This document shows, one piece after another, positions 1 to 11,138 of a stretch of DNA of 64,000 nucleotides; position 1 is the first letter of the stretch; each line of letters begins with the position of its first letter. The notes under the pieces are model-generated. The model saw only the letters and a list, made by a program, of their open reading frames with translations. It did not search any database and was not told where the DNA came from. The stretch comes from Anastrepha obliqua (Eukaryota; Arthropoda; Insecta; Diptera; Tephritidae), in NCBI RefSeq assembly GCF_027943255.1, contig NC_072897.1:56320406-56384405 (forward strand). The letters run 5' to 3'. The position numbers and the translations under genes were made by a program.

Positions 1-545
1 GGAAGCCATATCAGAGTAATTTGAAGCCCATGACCAAGCAGTTCTAGTTCCTCTCTACATTGACTGTCTAGAAAGCTAAATAGCTACTCTTGCATCAATT
101 TCTTTGTAGTGTTTCAGTGGTTTGCAAACTCCCCTGATTGCTTATGGTTCTGCCTGGAACACGCTGGCATAGTCAGGAAGTCGAATTGAGAGGCCATCTC
201 TTACAGCACAATTTTTCTTAGAACTGTCAGTGTAGATTTCGACATCAAATCTACCAATTACTTTCCCTTTCCTTCATTCGGCTCTCGGTGGAAAACGTAC
301 CGTAAAGTCTTTCTCGAAGTTACAATAGTTTTGTTGTATTTCTTTTCCATCGCGGGCCACTAGACTAGTGCCGCATATGTTACTATTGGTCTTACAATGG
401 CTGTGTAGGACCAGTTGGATATCTTTGGTTGAAGACCCCAATTTTTACCCAACATTCTCTAACACGTGTAAAGTGCTATATTAGCTTTCTTCACCCTGTA
501 TTCTACATTGGGTCTCCAGCTGTGTTTGTAATCAAGGATCGGTTA
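1..545 (-). mobile_element. LINE E2 (I/LOA group), 3' portion: RT C-terminus and start of RNase H
   Basis: The minus strand encodes the end of a non-LTR reverse transcriptase (SWRPNVEYRVKKANIALY, then IVRPIVTYAALV), followed by the start of an RNase H domain (DVEIYTDSSK near 219-246). Several stops and frame shifts show it is dead. The same RT family stops at about 3616 at the equivalent point, just before the 'KYLG' region. This segment is therefore best read as the continuation of the element at 3616-5710, interrupted by E1. About 15-20 codons are not accounted for at the junction. The rest of RNase H lies beyond the left edge of the window. Confidence 0.75.
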
Positions 546-678
546 GGTTAAATGGCTGCCCTAGCTAACTTGGACAAATATTAAAATTCGTCGGTTGTGG
601 TGTCATACATGGGAGAGGAGAAAGGAGAAGGGAAGGAAGAAGGAGCCTTGGGATTAGAGACGATGATGACCATACATT

Positions 679-1575
679 TTACGGCGACGCCGACGGTGGC
701 TGATTTGCGTTCGTAGTTAGCCGCAACAAGGTACTGATGAACTTTACCAAATTTATGGTACTTACACCGGCTATATCCGCAGGCGTAGCGAAAAAGTGAG
801 AGCCCAGATGTCTAAGTCTTTGCCAGACGAGAGCAAGGCACCTGAGAAGAAGGTGTTGAGATGATTCCACCTCGTCCTCCAGACAGTTTCTGCAGAACGG
901 ACTTGAGGCAATCCCAAGTCGCACAGCATGAACACCTAACGGACAATGTCCGGTAAGGAAGCCCACCAAATTCGAGAGCTGGGGCTTTGTTAGCCTCAGG
1001 AGATCCCTTGAGCGTCCCCGATCTACCCGTGGCCAGAAGGATCTCGCGACCTTGCACGTTTGCGCACTAGCCCAGCGCTCGCTGAGTTGACTCGAGGCTA
1101 ATCTTTCAAGGGGCAGAACATAGGTTCTCTGGGGAACCCCAATTTTCTCATTTCGCGACGAAACCGTCTGCAAAGCTTCTTGTCTAGCCAGCTCACCAGC
1201 CAAGCAGTTTCCCTCTATGCCGCTGTGACCGGGAACCCAAATGAGCCAGATGACGAAGTATTCGGATGCAATCGAAAGAGAAGCCAGACATTCCCCGACC
1301 AATCTCGAACGCATAAGCAGCGAGCCCAAGGCCTTAATTGCCGATTGGCTATCGGAGTAAATATTTACTTCCTTAACGGTAATTATCGAATTAAGCAACC
1401 AGTCCACCGCTTCCTTAATTGCGGATACCTCCGCTTGGGAAACACTACAGTGGTCCGGGTGCCTAAATTTAAGTTTGATGCAGGCTCTTTACAGAACACT
1501 CCCCCAACAACCCTTCCGTCCAATTTCGAGCCATCCGTGAACATGTTTGCTCATCCCTTGAGGGAATGTGAGTAA
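679..1575 (-). pseudogene. E1 RNase H and C-terminal zinc-knuckle-like region
   Basis: After the RT comes an RNase H domain. The first acidic box is MFTDGSKLDGR (near 1520-1545), the second is NIYSDSQSAIKAL, and the third is WVPGHSGIEGNCLA. A cysteine/histidine cluster (CRNCLEDEVESSQHLLLRC) closes the protein, as is common in I/LOA elements. A frame shift separates the first box from the rest. RNase H in these LINEs removes RNA from the RNA/cDNA hybrid. The ORF ends at 679 with a Pro/Ser-rich tail. Confidence 0.8.
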
Positions 1576-2972
1576 AAAAAGGTCCAGACCTTTGTACCCT
1601 CTCCAGCTTCTTAACTGATACTATCCTTTCTAGCGAGTTCCACCAGACAAGGACTCCGTATAGCAAGATTGGTTTTATAATCATGTTATAAAGCCAAAAA
1701 GTGACTTTAGGCGAGAGGCCCCATCTTTTGCCGATAGCGCCTCTGCAACCATACAAGGCGACTGTTGCCTTCCTAATTCTCTCCTTAATGTTTGGCTTCC
1801 ACGTAAGACCTCTTTCAAGGATGAGTTCCAGGTACTTCACCTTGTCAGAGAACACCAACGGAGCGCCCGATATTGAGGGGAGAAACACTCTTGGTATTTT
1901 GTATTTCCTCGTAAATAAGACGAGCTCTGTCTTCAGAACGATTTATCGATAGGCCGCAATTTGCGGTCCAATTTATAACTAGATTCAGATAACCCTGCAT
2001 CAGTTCCATCAGAGTATCTAGAAACTTGCCTCTGACAATAAGTGACACGTCATCCGCGTAGGCAATCACCTTACAGCCCCTCCCCTCCAGCAGACCGTTA
2101 AGTACGGCAATCCAGAGTAGTGGCGAGAGAACACCGCCTTGCGGAGTGCCTCTGTTCACTTGCCGGCGGGGAGAGGTGTCACCCCATTCTGCCACGACCG
2201 TCCTATCGTTAAGCATCGTGTGGATAAGCCTTATAAGTTCGGTTCCGACTCATAGTTTACCTAGCAACCTGGTGATTGCCTCCGGGAGAACATTATTAAA
2301 AGCCCCCTCAATGTCGAGGAAGGCACCTACAGTGAACTCCTTCTGGTGGAGGGACACCTCGATGTCCTTAACAATTGTATGCAAGGCAGACTCTACCGAT
2401 CTGTCTTTACAGTAAGCATGTTAAGCGTACGATAAACGCCCCCGAGGAATTTCACACTGTATGTGCAGATCAATAAGCCTCTCCACGGTTTTTAGCAGGA
2501 ACGAGAAGAGACTGATTAGTCTGAAATCCTTAGGGGATACATGTGAAGTCTTACCTGCCTTGGGTATGAAAGTAACTCTCACAGCCCTCCAAGATCTGGG
2601 TATGTAGCCCCTATCTATGCAGCTCACGTAGATAGGAAGCAGCCAATGACATGATACCTCAACAGATTTCTGCAGTTGAGCCGGTATAATCCCATCGGGC
2701 GCAGGTGACTTGTGGTGCTTGAAAGAGTCAATCGCCCAAGCCACGCGTCGCTTGTTCAGCCAGCGGTGGTGGGTGCGTGGAGTGCTATGCATTCTATCCC
2801 AGCATATATTAAGCGAGTCGAGATTTGTCGGAAAATGGGCGTCAAGAAGTAACCTGAGTGACTCCTCTCTGCTCATGGTCCAGCACCCCGAGCTGTCTTT
2901 CAGGTACCCCATAGGTGTGGAATTCCTCGAAAGAATACGTCTGAATCTCGGGGACTCATGACAGCCTTTCAC
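1469..2972 (-). pseudogene. E1 reverse transcriptase, frameshifted
   Basis: Three overlapping minus-strand frames give a continuous LINE RT. The first has HHKSPAPDGIIPAQLQKS and IPRSWRAVRVTFIPKAGK (about 2421-2972). The second has NRGTPQGGVLSPLLW and the catalytic box AYADDVSL (about 1845-2216). The last has YLELILERGLTWKPN (1469-1888). The YADD box is intact but at least two frame shifts break the protein. The family and role (target-primed cDNA synthesis) are clear; the I/LOA placement rests on the RNase H domain that follows. Confidence 0.8.
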
Positions 2973-2993
2973 GCTTTCGCAGAATCTCCGCCA

Positions 2994-3614
2994 TTACTCT
3001 CGCTTCGCTTTCCTAATTTCGGACTTGTAAATTCCCAGTCCTACTTTGTACAGTTCCCATCCCGAGGGAGACTTAATTCTTCTCTCGAGAGCTCTGTTAC
3101 ACGCAGCGGTGAATGTCTCTACCAATACATCTATAGATTCTTCCGAGAGATCCGCATTTCCTTGCGGTGCTTTCGGAAGGAAATCATGCAGGTTTCTGCA
3201 GTATAGGTCCCAGTCCGTGCTCCTAAGGTTCCTGTAGGAGGATCTATTCGGTTTGGTTTCATGAAGAGAAAACTCGATGTATCTGTGATCCGAAAAGGAA
3301 TGAGCGCAGAGCACCCTCCAATCAGATATTCGATACATTAGTGTAGAAGAGGCTAGGGTGAGGACAAGCACCTCTTCCCTAACCGCCGTAATGAAGGTTG
3401 GGTCCTTACCTCTATTGCAAATAGCCAAGTCTTCGCTTAAAATAAAATCAAAAAGTGACTCACCTCTTGAATTGATATCCGAACTTCCCCAACAAGTGTG
3501 ATGGGAATTTGCATTGGTTCCGATTATGACGTCGATTTTTCTCCGCCTCGCCTCAGCTAGGACCTCCCTTAGCAGCAACGGAGTTGGCTCCACCCCGCCA
3601 TCGTGCGCCATCAA
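2994..3614 (-). pseudogene. E1 endonuclease, C-terminal two thirds
   Basis: The translation carries apurinic-like endonuclease (exo_endo_phos) landmarks: VIIGTNANSHHTCWGSS near residue 32 and SDHRYIEF near residue 108. It ends with the linker that precedes the reverse transcriptase. In LINEs this domain nicks target DNA to prime reverse transcription. The N-terminal catalytic part (the QHSK and EPW motifs) is missing, so this copy cannot work. The frame breaks near 2990 and coding continues in another frame as the RT. Confidence 0.75.
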
Positions 3615-3615
3615 G

Positions 3616-5710
3616 GGAGATCAAAGTCTGGTATCTTGGTTTTCTTAGTGAATGGTATCTGTTCCTTTTATGTCGGGTTTACCTTTAAGCCGCAGTCTGT
3701 GGTCCAATTGCTGAGTAATCCCAAAGCTCCTTCCATAATCTCGCTGATTATTCTGGGAAAGATTCGTAAAACCATAATAACTATGTCATCCGCATACGCC
3801 ACTGTTGTAATTCCTTTTCGAACTTGGAAAGTATATTGTTGACAACTAATAACAATAGAAGAGGAGATAAAATTCCCCTGTTGACAGAGCGTTTGGCTAT
3901 GCTACTGCCCATCTCTCCCATAATTATTCAAGTTTTAAGCATGTGGTTTATCCATTCGTTAAGACCTATGTCGGTCCCTCACGTGTTAAGAGCTTCAGTA
4001 ATGGAGCTTTTGTTAACGTTTTTAAAGGCACCCTCTATGTCGAGAAAGGTACAACTTCATAAAGAGCTGTATCTGCACATTTTCCTCTGAAATAGGCATA
4101 TTGGGATGTTGAAATTGTATAATTTGTGATCTTCTTTCCAAGATATGCATCGAGCAATTGTTCAAGAGTTTTGACGATAAAAGAGGATTGGCTGATGGGT
4201 CTGAAGTCTTTTGCTGTATCATGGCCGTGTCTACCAGCTGTGGAGATAAAAATCACCTTAACCTTTCTCCAGCTTTTTGGAATATGCCCTAGCATAAGAC
4301 TTTTTTTTTTGAAAAAGATCTCTAGCCACGGAATCGTAGTTTCTCGAGTATTTCACAGCATGGCAGGGAATATCCCATGCTTCGAATGCTTGGAAGTTTT
4401 TCAGCACCCATTGAATTCTATCTGTGTATACAATGTGGTTAATTGTATACGCGGACAAGTTGAACGATTGGGTCTTTTCGCTGTTACCATTGTTCACAAA
4501 ATAGTTTTTGTTACCTGGGAAGTGTGTGTTCATGAGATAATCTAATGTGTCGGCCGGGGTTTTTGTCCATTTCCCGTTGTCTTTCCTCAAGAAAGAAGGG
4601 CAGGAGTGTTCCTTGGATAATAGCTTTCCTAATCTAGCTGTATCTTTGGTTGATTCAATGGAGCTACAGAAATCTTTCCAAGCATCTGTCTGAACTTTTC
4701 TGATTGCTTCATTGTATACCTTAGACAATCTTTGCAGGGTTTAAAGTACTTATATTTGTAGCAGATGTTGAAGATGTCTCTTGTCATTTTGCTAAGTTGA
4801 CTTAAATCTTCGTTTTCAGCAGGTGGGATAAGTGGTTTTACCGTACGTGACAGGACATGAAGCTTCGAATCCTTTCGTCCGCGAAACTTCGAAAGCCCTA
4901 ACACATTTAAGTCTTTACTTGTCGTCTTTACTTCGTCTGACGGCGCCGGTTTGTCGTGTGGCATGTACACTAATGGAAGATATAATGCCGATTTCTGCAA
5001 CTCCATCCTCACAAGTATCAAATCAGGAGTACTAAAATTAGAACTTAGAAAAGGTTTTTATGTGTTTTGCAGTAACTATGCATGATCTAGGCCTCCCGTT
5101 TGTTTTAGTGTAAAAAAGGGTAATGTTGTTGTTGTCTTGGAACCCTTTTATATCAATGTCTCGGTGAATCCGATATCGATGTCTCCCTCTCGGAGGAGAA
5201 CATCCAAGTTCTCTGTGGAACACTTCGAGTTCTGTGGATTAGTCTGTACGTCTTTAAGCATTGTTTTTGTCGTTATCGGCATCCTTTCTAGCTTTTTCAG
5301 CTCTATGTTGCTGTCGACAACTTCTAGGTCGTCTTCCTTATTGTCGTTGTTGTTGACTTTGAAGATTTTCAGTTTGGCCTTTCTCAGACCAAATCGCATT
5401 CTGTTGTCAGATTTTTGTAGCACTGGAAAGTACTCTTCGTTTATCTGTAGCGCGAATGACATGCTGTTCTTCTGTGGCTTTTCAGCCCAATCCGCCATCG
5501 GCACCGCAGGTTTATGTGACTTCAGGTACTTTAGCACGTCTGCACTGTTAATGTCCATCACTGGTGGCCAATTGCGAGCACGAGCAGGGCAAGGTATGTC
5601 TTTAGCTAGAATAAGCTTAAGCTTTAAGCTGATGTCAGCTACGCACTTCCCAAGGACAACCCTTGACCAGTCGTCATAGTACTTGATTATGTTTGCTTTC
5701 AATAGTCATG
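3616..5710 (-). mobile_element. LINE E2 (I/LOA group), 5' portion: ORF1 end, EN and most of RT
   Basis: Reading right to left, 5148-5702 is the C-terminal part of an ORF1-type protein (FALQINEEYFPVLQKS, FGLRKAKLKIFK) running into endonuclease sequence (ENLDVLLREGDIDIGFTETL, FYTKTNGRPRSCIVTAKHI, LPLVYMPHDKPAPSDEV). Next, 4258-4728 is the pre-RT linker and 4035-4295 the RT core (IPKSWRKVKVIFIS, AKDFRPISQSSFIVKTLEQL). After that the frame decays through a degenerate YADD region near 3780-3800. Many stops and frame shifts are present and part of EN is deleted. The E1 insertion ends it at about 3616. Confidence 0.75.
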
Positions 5711-5903
5711 ATTTTTTTTTATCTCCATTTTTTAAATACTATTTCTCAATCCAAAACATTCTGTGTTATATATGATTATATGTACATTCTAAGAAAATAG
5801 CATGAGTAAGAACTCCCTTCGCAGATCATTACATTACATTAAAAAGCAATACATATTTACATTATTTGAATAATTAAATTAGATTACATTTATGTATAGG
5901 TAA

Positions 5904-6191
5904 TTAAAATCTTTGCGGCAAGTCGATAGGTACATGTTTTTTCCATCTTCGTGGAATGTTTGGGTTGAGTAAGTTGGATGTGCGCGGAGTTGGATAACTG
6001 TTGTATCTGCGACTAATAAAACTGATTTCCTCGCGTATAGTTGGAATCCTTAGGTCTCGGTGTAAAATTTTATTGTTGACAAACCGAGGTGCATAGGCAC
6101 ACGTGCATAGCACTTTCGACTGAAATCTTTGCAAGATTTCAAGATTTGAACCCCATATTTGGATTGCATAGGTCGATATAGGTTTAAGTAT
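5904..6191 (-). pseudogene. Jockey RT C-terminal domain, last segment
   Basis: The translation PISTYAIQIWG, NLEILQRFQSKVLC, then RDLRIPTIREEI and RRWKKHVPIDLPQRF matches the C-terminal thumb and tail of Jockey reverse transcriptases. In those proteins 'KPIWTYGIQLWG' and 'EILQRFQSK' are conserved. It ends at a normal position, and about 190 bp of 3' UTR with an A tail follow. The upstream codons lie on the far side of the gypsy and SINE insertions, at 13601 and above. Confidence 0.85.
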
Positions 6192-6198
6192 ATATATA

Positions 6199-6324
6199 TG
6201 TGGGGGCACCACAACTAGATTAAGCTTATTACATTCTTAATAATTATACTTTAATACTTAATACTTTATACTTTGAAATGCAACCATGTGTGACTTCTCA
6301 TTTGCTTTTAACTTCTCATTCTTT
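6199..6324 (+). repeat. 5' LTR remnant of the gypsy element
   Basis: This stretch matches the first ~125 bp of the LTR at 13061-13293 (ACCACAACTAGATTAAGC and following) with scattered substitutions and small indels. Identity stops at about 6324. The remaining ~100 bp of LTR and the usual primer binding site are absent, so the 5' LTR/PBS has been deleted and the element is dead. Confidence 0.85.
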
Positions 6325-6359
6325 CCCGTACGGGAAATTTACACTTTTCTTATTGATTA

Positions 6360-7140
6360 AATGTCTTTAGACGATACTCTGGCACCGCCAACTGGATCTT
6401 CACAAGGACAATCAATTCCGGATCCCGCTCCCAATATTATCTTCTTCGGAAGATAATATTGAAGCGTACTTCTACTCACTCGACTTCTGGTTCGAAGCGT
6501 CAGGCATCAATGCAGATAAATCAAAATTCAACATTGTCGCCTCTAGCATACCACAGCTGAAATTAATGGAACTACGCCCTATTATCGATGCCGCACCAAG
6601 TACTGGAAATTATCAGTACATACGCACAAAGTTGACAGAGTATCTCACTGAAAGTCAGCAACGCCGGTTGCAGCGCGTACTTTCGCGAAATGCCATTAGG
6701 CGATCACCGTCCTAGCGATCCTTTTCAATGAGATGAAGCGTGCATCGGGCTCCGCTTTGAGTGAGCGCATTTTGCATGATTTGTGGGTTAACCGCTTGCC
6801 TGCATATGCGCAAGCAGCCATTATAGCAACCAACGTACCGATATCCGAATTTAACTACTAGAAGGATGGGTTAACGAAGCGTGTGGCATACAAAACCACT
6901 CAGATTCAGATCTCAGGACCGAAAAAGCTACACTAACACAGCGCCTCGATAAAGCGTTAGATAACGGCAAAACCCATTACCGTTCGCGTTCTAAGACACC
7001 AGCACGCCATCGAGAGTCAGACAACGGTTCTGATGACATGTGTTGGTATCACAGAATATTCGATCAAGACACTAAAAGATGTCGGCTACCATGCAAGTTC
7101 ACTCGCTCACCACCACCAACCGTTCCACAATAGAGTTGTT
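6360..7140 (+). pseudogene. Gypsy gag remnant
   Basis: Starting at an ATG (MSLDDTLAPPTGSS), the frame shifts and then reads IEAYFYSLDFWFEASGI, KLMELRPIIDAAPS and LTEYLTESQQRRLQRVLS. After another shift it reads FNEMKRASGSALSERILHDL and LPAYAQAAIIATN. This is the capsid-like gag of gypsy elements common in flies (the 'F..W...' and 'ESQ..R.Q..L' pattern). At least three frame shifts and a stop break it. No zinc knuckle is clear before the protease. Confidence 0.75.
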
Positions 7141-7154
7141 CCGCCACAAAAATA

Positions 7155-7915
7155 AATTTTTTAATCGACTCAGGTGCAGACGAGTCTACTATACCAAAAA
7201 GTTCGAAATTGGTTAGAGCAACACCATCGGATATGAAACTGTTTGCCGCGAACGGTACACCAATTGAAGTTTTTGGTGAAATAATTCTAAACCTTAACCT
7301 AAACCTGCGAAGGGAATTTGTGTCGAGTTTTGTGATTTCTGATGTAACTCAAGCGATTATTGGTGCCGACTTCTTATCTTATTACGATCTGCTACCCGAT
7401 CTTAATGGACGATGTTTGCTAGACCGAAAAAATGCTTACAAAACGTTATGTTCAGTTGCTCAACTGAACGCAACTCAAGTCAACTCGACAAATGTATCAA
7501 CCGTTAATGCAAGCTCAAATTTTTCAGACTTACTTAAAGAGTTTTCCGATATCACTCGACCGCCGCCTCTCTCTAGAATTTTTCCCATTGGGTCTAGTAG
7601 CAGAGACTGTTAATGCAATGAGAAGGAGCAAATGTTAAATGAGCTTTTTTCGAGTACTAATTTGTAGATTTATATTAAGGAATTTTCAAATTCAACTTTC
7701 CTCACTAGTGGGGGATTGCAGATATTTACCACGCAAGTGGAGGGTTTCTAAATTTACTTACCAGGCTAGGACAGCAATTCAGATTTTTTCTGCGTTTACC
7801 AAACTACTAAGGAATTTCATAAGATTTTTCGGCACACTACTAAGGAAATCGACTTATTTCATGCCCACAGCGAAGCGAATAAATTTGCGATTAAAAAGGC
7901 CGCGCAGCAGTTAAT
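7155..7915 (+). pseudogene. Gypsy protease and start of pol, truncated
   Basis: 7155-7613 encodes a retroviral-type aspartic protease with the catalytic triad region NFLIDSGADESTIP and the flap/second motif AIIGADFLSYYDLLPDL. This enzyme cleaves gag-pol. After a stop, 7640-7915 carries short pol-like strings (KLLRNFIRFFG and AKRINLRLKRP) in shifting frames, suggesting the RT connection region. Coding then stops at about 7920 in unrelated repeat DNA, so the RT core and RNase H are deleted. Confidence 0.75.
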
Positions 7916-7970
7916 TTGTGGTGCAGAAGCTAAAGTCGGCGGAATTATTCGTTTTTTGGCACGTATTTAA

Positions 7971-8770
7971 TTCAGGTTCAAGTCCTGAAGTCATATTTTT
8001 TTTCTTGCACATTTTTTTTTTTACAATTCAAACCAGGAAAGTTTGGTAAAATTTTTGAGTTTATTTTAATTAAAATTTCTTTAAAATACTCTTTTTTTTG
8101 TATTTCATAAATGGAAATTTATTTTCGGTATAAAATAGTTCATACTAGTTATGACCTGATTTTTATATAAATCAATCAAAACAGAAAATATGTACATATG
8201 TCTTTAATCTCTTTCATCAAATCCAAATTATATTGATGAGAAAATATCATTCTAATATCCGTCCAGAAAGCCAAATGCGCATACACACATACATATGCAT
8301 ATGTGCATATAAAACTGCGAATCGAATAAATGATTAATTTAGAAAAGTTCAGTAATAATTATAGTTTAGCGCAATCGTGAAAGACGTGTCGTGTATGCAA
8401 TACATCGTCCTATATTTGACTCAGGTTCAAGTCCTGTACACAGTTTTTTTGTTCGATATTTTTATATAATTTTTTATATTTGGTTTGATTAGAATTGATT
8501 TAAAATTGTGTATTCAGCTTTTCTAATACCTGTTATTTATAAATTTATTTTCTATATAACATTATTCATACTTCTTTTGAATTGATATTTATGTAAAACA
8601 GCCATAAAGGCAATCATATGAATATGCATTCCTATATTTAATCTCTTCAGTCAAATCTGAACTACTTACATACACATATTGATGAGAAAGTATTCTAATA
8701 TCCATGGATGCATACAGAAAGCCAAACGCGCATACACGCATATGTATATAAATATATATAAATATATACA
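7971..8770. repeat. Two tandem ~449-bp units containing a tRNA-type B box
   Basis: The string TCAGGTTCAAGTCCTG recurs at about 7972 and 8421, 449 bp apart. Downstream of each is a T run, and further on a matching block (ATTGATGAGAAA, ATTCTAATATCC, AGAAAGCCAAA) at about 8235 and 8678. The units are diverged, so the duplication is old. GGTTCAAGTCC is a perfect internal Pol III B box, and T runs follow it. No cloverleaf can be folded by eye, so this is not called a tRNA gene. Confidence 0.65.
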
Positions 8771-8775
8771 AACCT

Positions 8776-8870
8776 TCTTCTTCTTCTTCTTAGCCTCACA
8801 GTCCGTGGTGGACCATAGCTTCATCAACAATTTTTCTCCACTTTATTCTATCCATGGCTATACAAACCTT
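8776..8870 (-). mobile_element. RTE-type LINE 3' end, ~90 bp
   Basis: On the minus strand the last codons read MDRIKWRKIVDEAMVHHGL and then a stop, followed by (AAG)n. Short C-terminal tails ending in 'HHGL' followed by a trinucleotide repeat are typical of RTE-like LINEs in insects. The RTE fragment at 39580 ends in a similar CTTCTTCTT run. Nothing upstream of this tail is recognisable, so the copy is severely 5'-truncated. Confidence 0.5.
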
Positions 8871-8929
8871 CAACGAACGCAAAATGTATGCATATAAAAA
8901 ACAACAACTGCGACCGTCTTCTTGTCCGT

Positions 8930-9330
8930 CAGTGAAAAGATGGGATATGTATACCCTATGAGCAAAAAGAACCGGGAAGGTGATGTTGACTGTTTTCTTC
9001 GATTGCCAAGGCATAGTCCACCATGAGTACCTTCCATCGGGCCAGACAGTTGCTGTATGTTGCAAGCGGCCGGAAATGTGAGCAAACAATTCTTGGATTT
9101 TGCGTGATGATAACGCGCCATCGCACCGATCAAAAAGATCAAAGAGAATACGACGAAGGAGCTGAAGGCCATGTCGGCCAGCCGGGGGTGTTTGGAGGAC
9201 TGGGTTAAACGTTGGCACATGTGCGTTGCTTCAGACGGGTCATATTTTGAAGGAGATAATATAAATTTGCCTGAAATTTAACTCTGTTATGTTTTATTTA
9301 AACATTCCCGGTACTTTTTGATCAAAGGGT
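8930..9330 (+). mobile_element. mariner (irritans-like) transposase remnant and 3' terminal repeat
   Basis: Plus-strand frames give VMLTVFFDCQGIVHHEYLPS, RPEMANNSWILRDDNAPSH (one shift and one stop) and, after an internal deletion, WVKRWHMCVASDGSYFEGD. These are hallmark strings of irritans-type mariner transposases: the region between the first two catalytic aspartates, the DDNAPSH box, and the C-terminal 'GSYFEGD' end. The following ACATTCCCGGTACTTTTTGA fits a mariner terminal repeat read outwards. The third catalytic aspartate region is deleted, so the copy is dead. Confidence 0.75.
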
Positions 9331-10440
9331 ACATATATGCGGCTTTGCGGACAGAAATGTGTGACTCGCTAGATTTGTTCAAGGAATCTAAGTCGCATTA
9401 ACTCGCTACTGTCGAACAGTTAGAAGACATATTTACATACATATAAGGGTGCATACATACATACGGAGCCGCTGATTGGTAGCACTGTTTGAGTACAGAA
9501 CTGCATTTTGTGTACTCCACTACAAAGCCGTATGCAGACTTTTCTGTGTTTGGAAAATGAATTTTCTTTGTTTTTGTTAATAAATATTTTTGGATTAAAA
9601 TTTTTTTGTTAAAATTTATTGTTTGTTGTTAGATTGGATTTGTTTGGAATATATTCTAATGCTACAATGTTCACAGAAATATCCAAACCTCGCTTTTCAA
9701 TGGGGTATGTAGACTTTACTGTGCCACTGTATATGCATGAATGTATGAACGTGCATGGATGTAGTAACATATGAATACAATTGTTTTGTAGGAAGTTTAG
9801 AAGACAAGTAGGTATATATATATGTATATATGCTAGGACATAAAGTGGGTATATATACATACATAGAGCATAGATACATTGCACTTGTTAGGAAGAAACT
9901 CGTTCACTAGTGCGTATGTGTATTTGATTTCTTGTGACATGTGCACATACATAAGTCAAGGTTATTGGGCATACATGTACACATGTATGAAAGGAAGATG
10001 ATGTTCTTGCGCTTGTGCATTATTGTTTTTTATATACAAATTTACATACATACATATGTATGTAAATAATGTCGAATACATAAACTATAAATTGACATAC
10101 AATATAAAATAAGTGTTGATTTATCTTAAACCGTTCTTTTTTTCTGAATGGAAATATCTCCTATTGACATGTACATACATATGTACATATTATGTATATT
10201 GTCATATACCATCATTTATGTAATATACATATAGAGTATACGTTCATTTATGAATGTATATAATGAAAAACGTCATGAATTACTTTAGGAATTTATTAAA
10301 ACTTATTCGCGTCGCGCGCATACATACATATGTATCTACGTCGACATCACAAACCTTTTGTTCACAACGCATGCGCAGAAATAAACGCTCTGCGTATTTA
10401 TCCTCCCCACGTGACTCGCCATCAATTCTCGGCGCAAACT
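9331..10440. other. AT-rich non-coding stretch
   Basis: No gene is recognisable. The stretch holds TA/CA microsatellite-like runs (CATACATA, TATATGTA, TACATATG) and short tyrosine-rich spurious frames. It lies inside the gypsy element, between the mariner remnant and the 306-bp tandem repeat. Confidence 0.6.
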
Positions 10441-11060
10441 TTTTTTCATTTTAATTTTTTTTAATGTAATCGTAAAAAAATTTGTAATAAATTTTATGTA
10501 TCCGCTTATCATTTCAAAAGTAACAAAATGGTAAAAAAATAAGCAGTCGAAGAAATAAACGCACCGCCTATTTTTCCTCGCCACATGTTAGACTCGATTT
10601 CAATTCCCGGCGCAAACTTTTTTGATTAATTTTTTTTTTAATTCGTTTTTTTTTAATGTAATTGAAAAAAAAAATTATGTAATAAATTTTACGTATTCGC
10701 TTATTATTTCAAAAATACGAAAATAATGTAGTAAAAATTTAATTGGTTTTAAATTTTTTTATTTTTTTAATGTAATCGTAAAAAAAATTGTAATAAATTT
10801 TATGTATCCGCTTATCATTTCAAAAGTAACAAAATGGTAAAAAAATAAGCAGTCGAAGAAATAAACGCACCGCCTATTTTTCCTCGCCACATGTTAGACT
10901 CGATTTCAATTCCCGGCGTAAACCTTTTTTATTAATTTTTTTTTAATTCGTTTTTTTTTTTTAATGTAATTGAAAAAAAAATTATGTAATAAATTTTACG
11001 TATTCGCTTATTATTTCAAAAATAAGAAAATAGTAAAAATTTAATTGGTTTAATGTCGAG
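10441..11060. repeat. ~306-bp tandem repeat, two units, each of two related half-units
   Basis: The block starting TGTAATCGTAAAAAAA at about 10465 recurs about 306 bp later, at about 10771. It is nearly identical through TATGTATCCGCTTATCATT, AGCAGTCGAAGAAATAAACG and CCTCGCCACATGTTAGACTC. Inside each unit a half-length relative appears (AATTATGTAATAAATTTTACG, GTATTCGCTTATTATTTC), so the array is a higher-order repeat. A truncated outer copy (GCGCAGAAATAAACGCTCTG near 10374) precedes it. The high identity between the two main units suggests recent duplication. Confidence 0.75.
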
Positions 11061-11138
11061 GTGAGAAATGTGTTGTATGTTGAGGTGAAAGATGTGTGGT
11101 GTTTCTAATTTTTGTGTGTGCAAAAGTCAGTGAGGTAT

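Larger units (their letters stand above)
546..3615 (-). mobile_element. LINE E1 (I/LOA group), 5'-truncated, nested in E2
   Basis: A minus-strand non-LTR retrotransposon contains the C-terminal part of an endonuclease, a reverse transcriptase and an RNase H domain, in that order. This domain order is typical of the I/LOA group of Jockey-related LINEs. The 5' end is truncated inside the endonuclease, as expected for incomplete target-primed reverse transcription. Flanking both sides are parts of a second, more decayed LINE (E2), so E1 is a nested insertion. E1 is disrupted by several frame shifts but its reading frames are still long, so it is younger than its host. Its 3' end near 546-600 has no clear A tail. 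Confidence 0.8.

Noticed and set aside
2994..5702. A natural EN-RT chimera between E1 and E2
   Set aside because: E2 sequence resumes at 1-545, so a nested insertion explains the junction better than a fusion.
7971..7990. tRNA gene at GGTTCAAGTCC
   Set aside because: Only the B box is recognisable; no acceptor stem, anticodon arm or A box can be paired by eye.
8589..9884. Tyr/Ile/His-rich frames (MYIFIYIYIH and similar)
   Set aside because: They arise from TATATG/CATACATA microsatellites.
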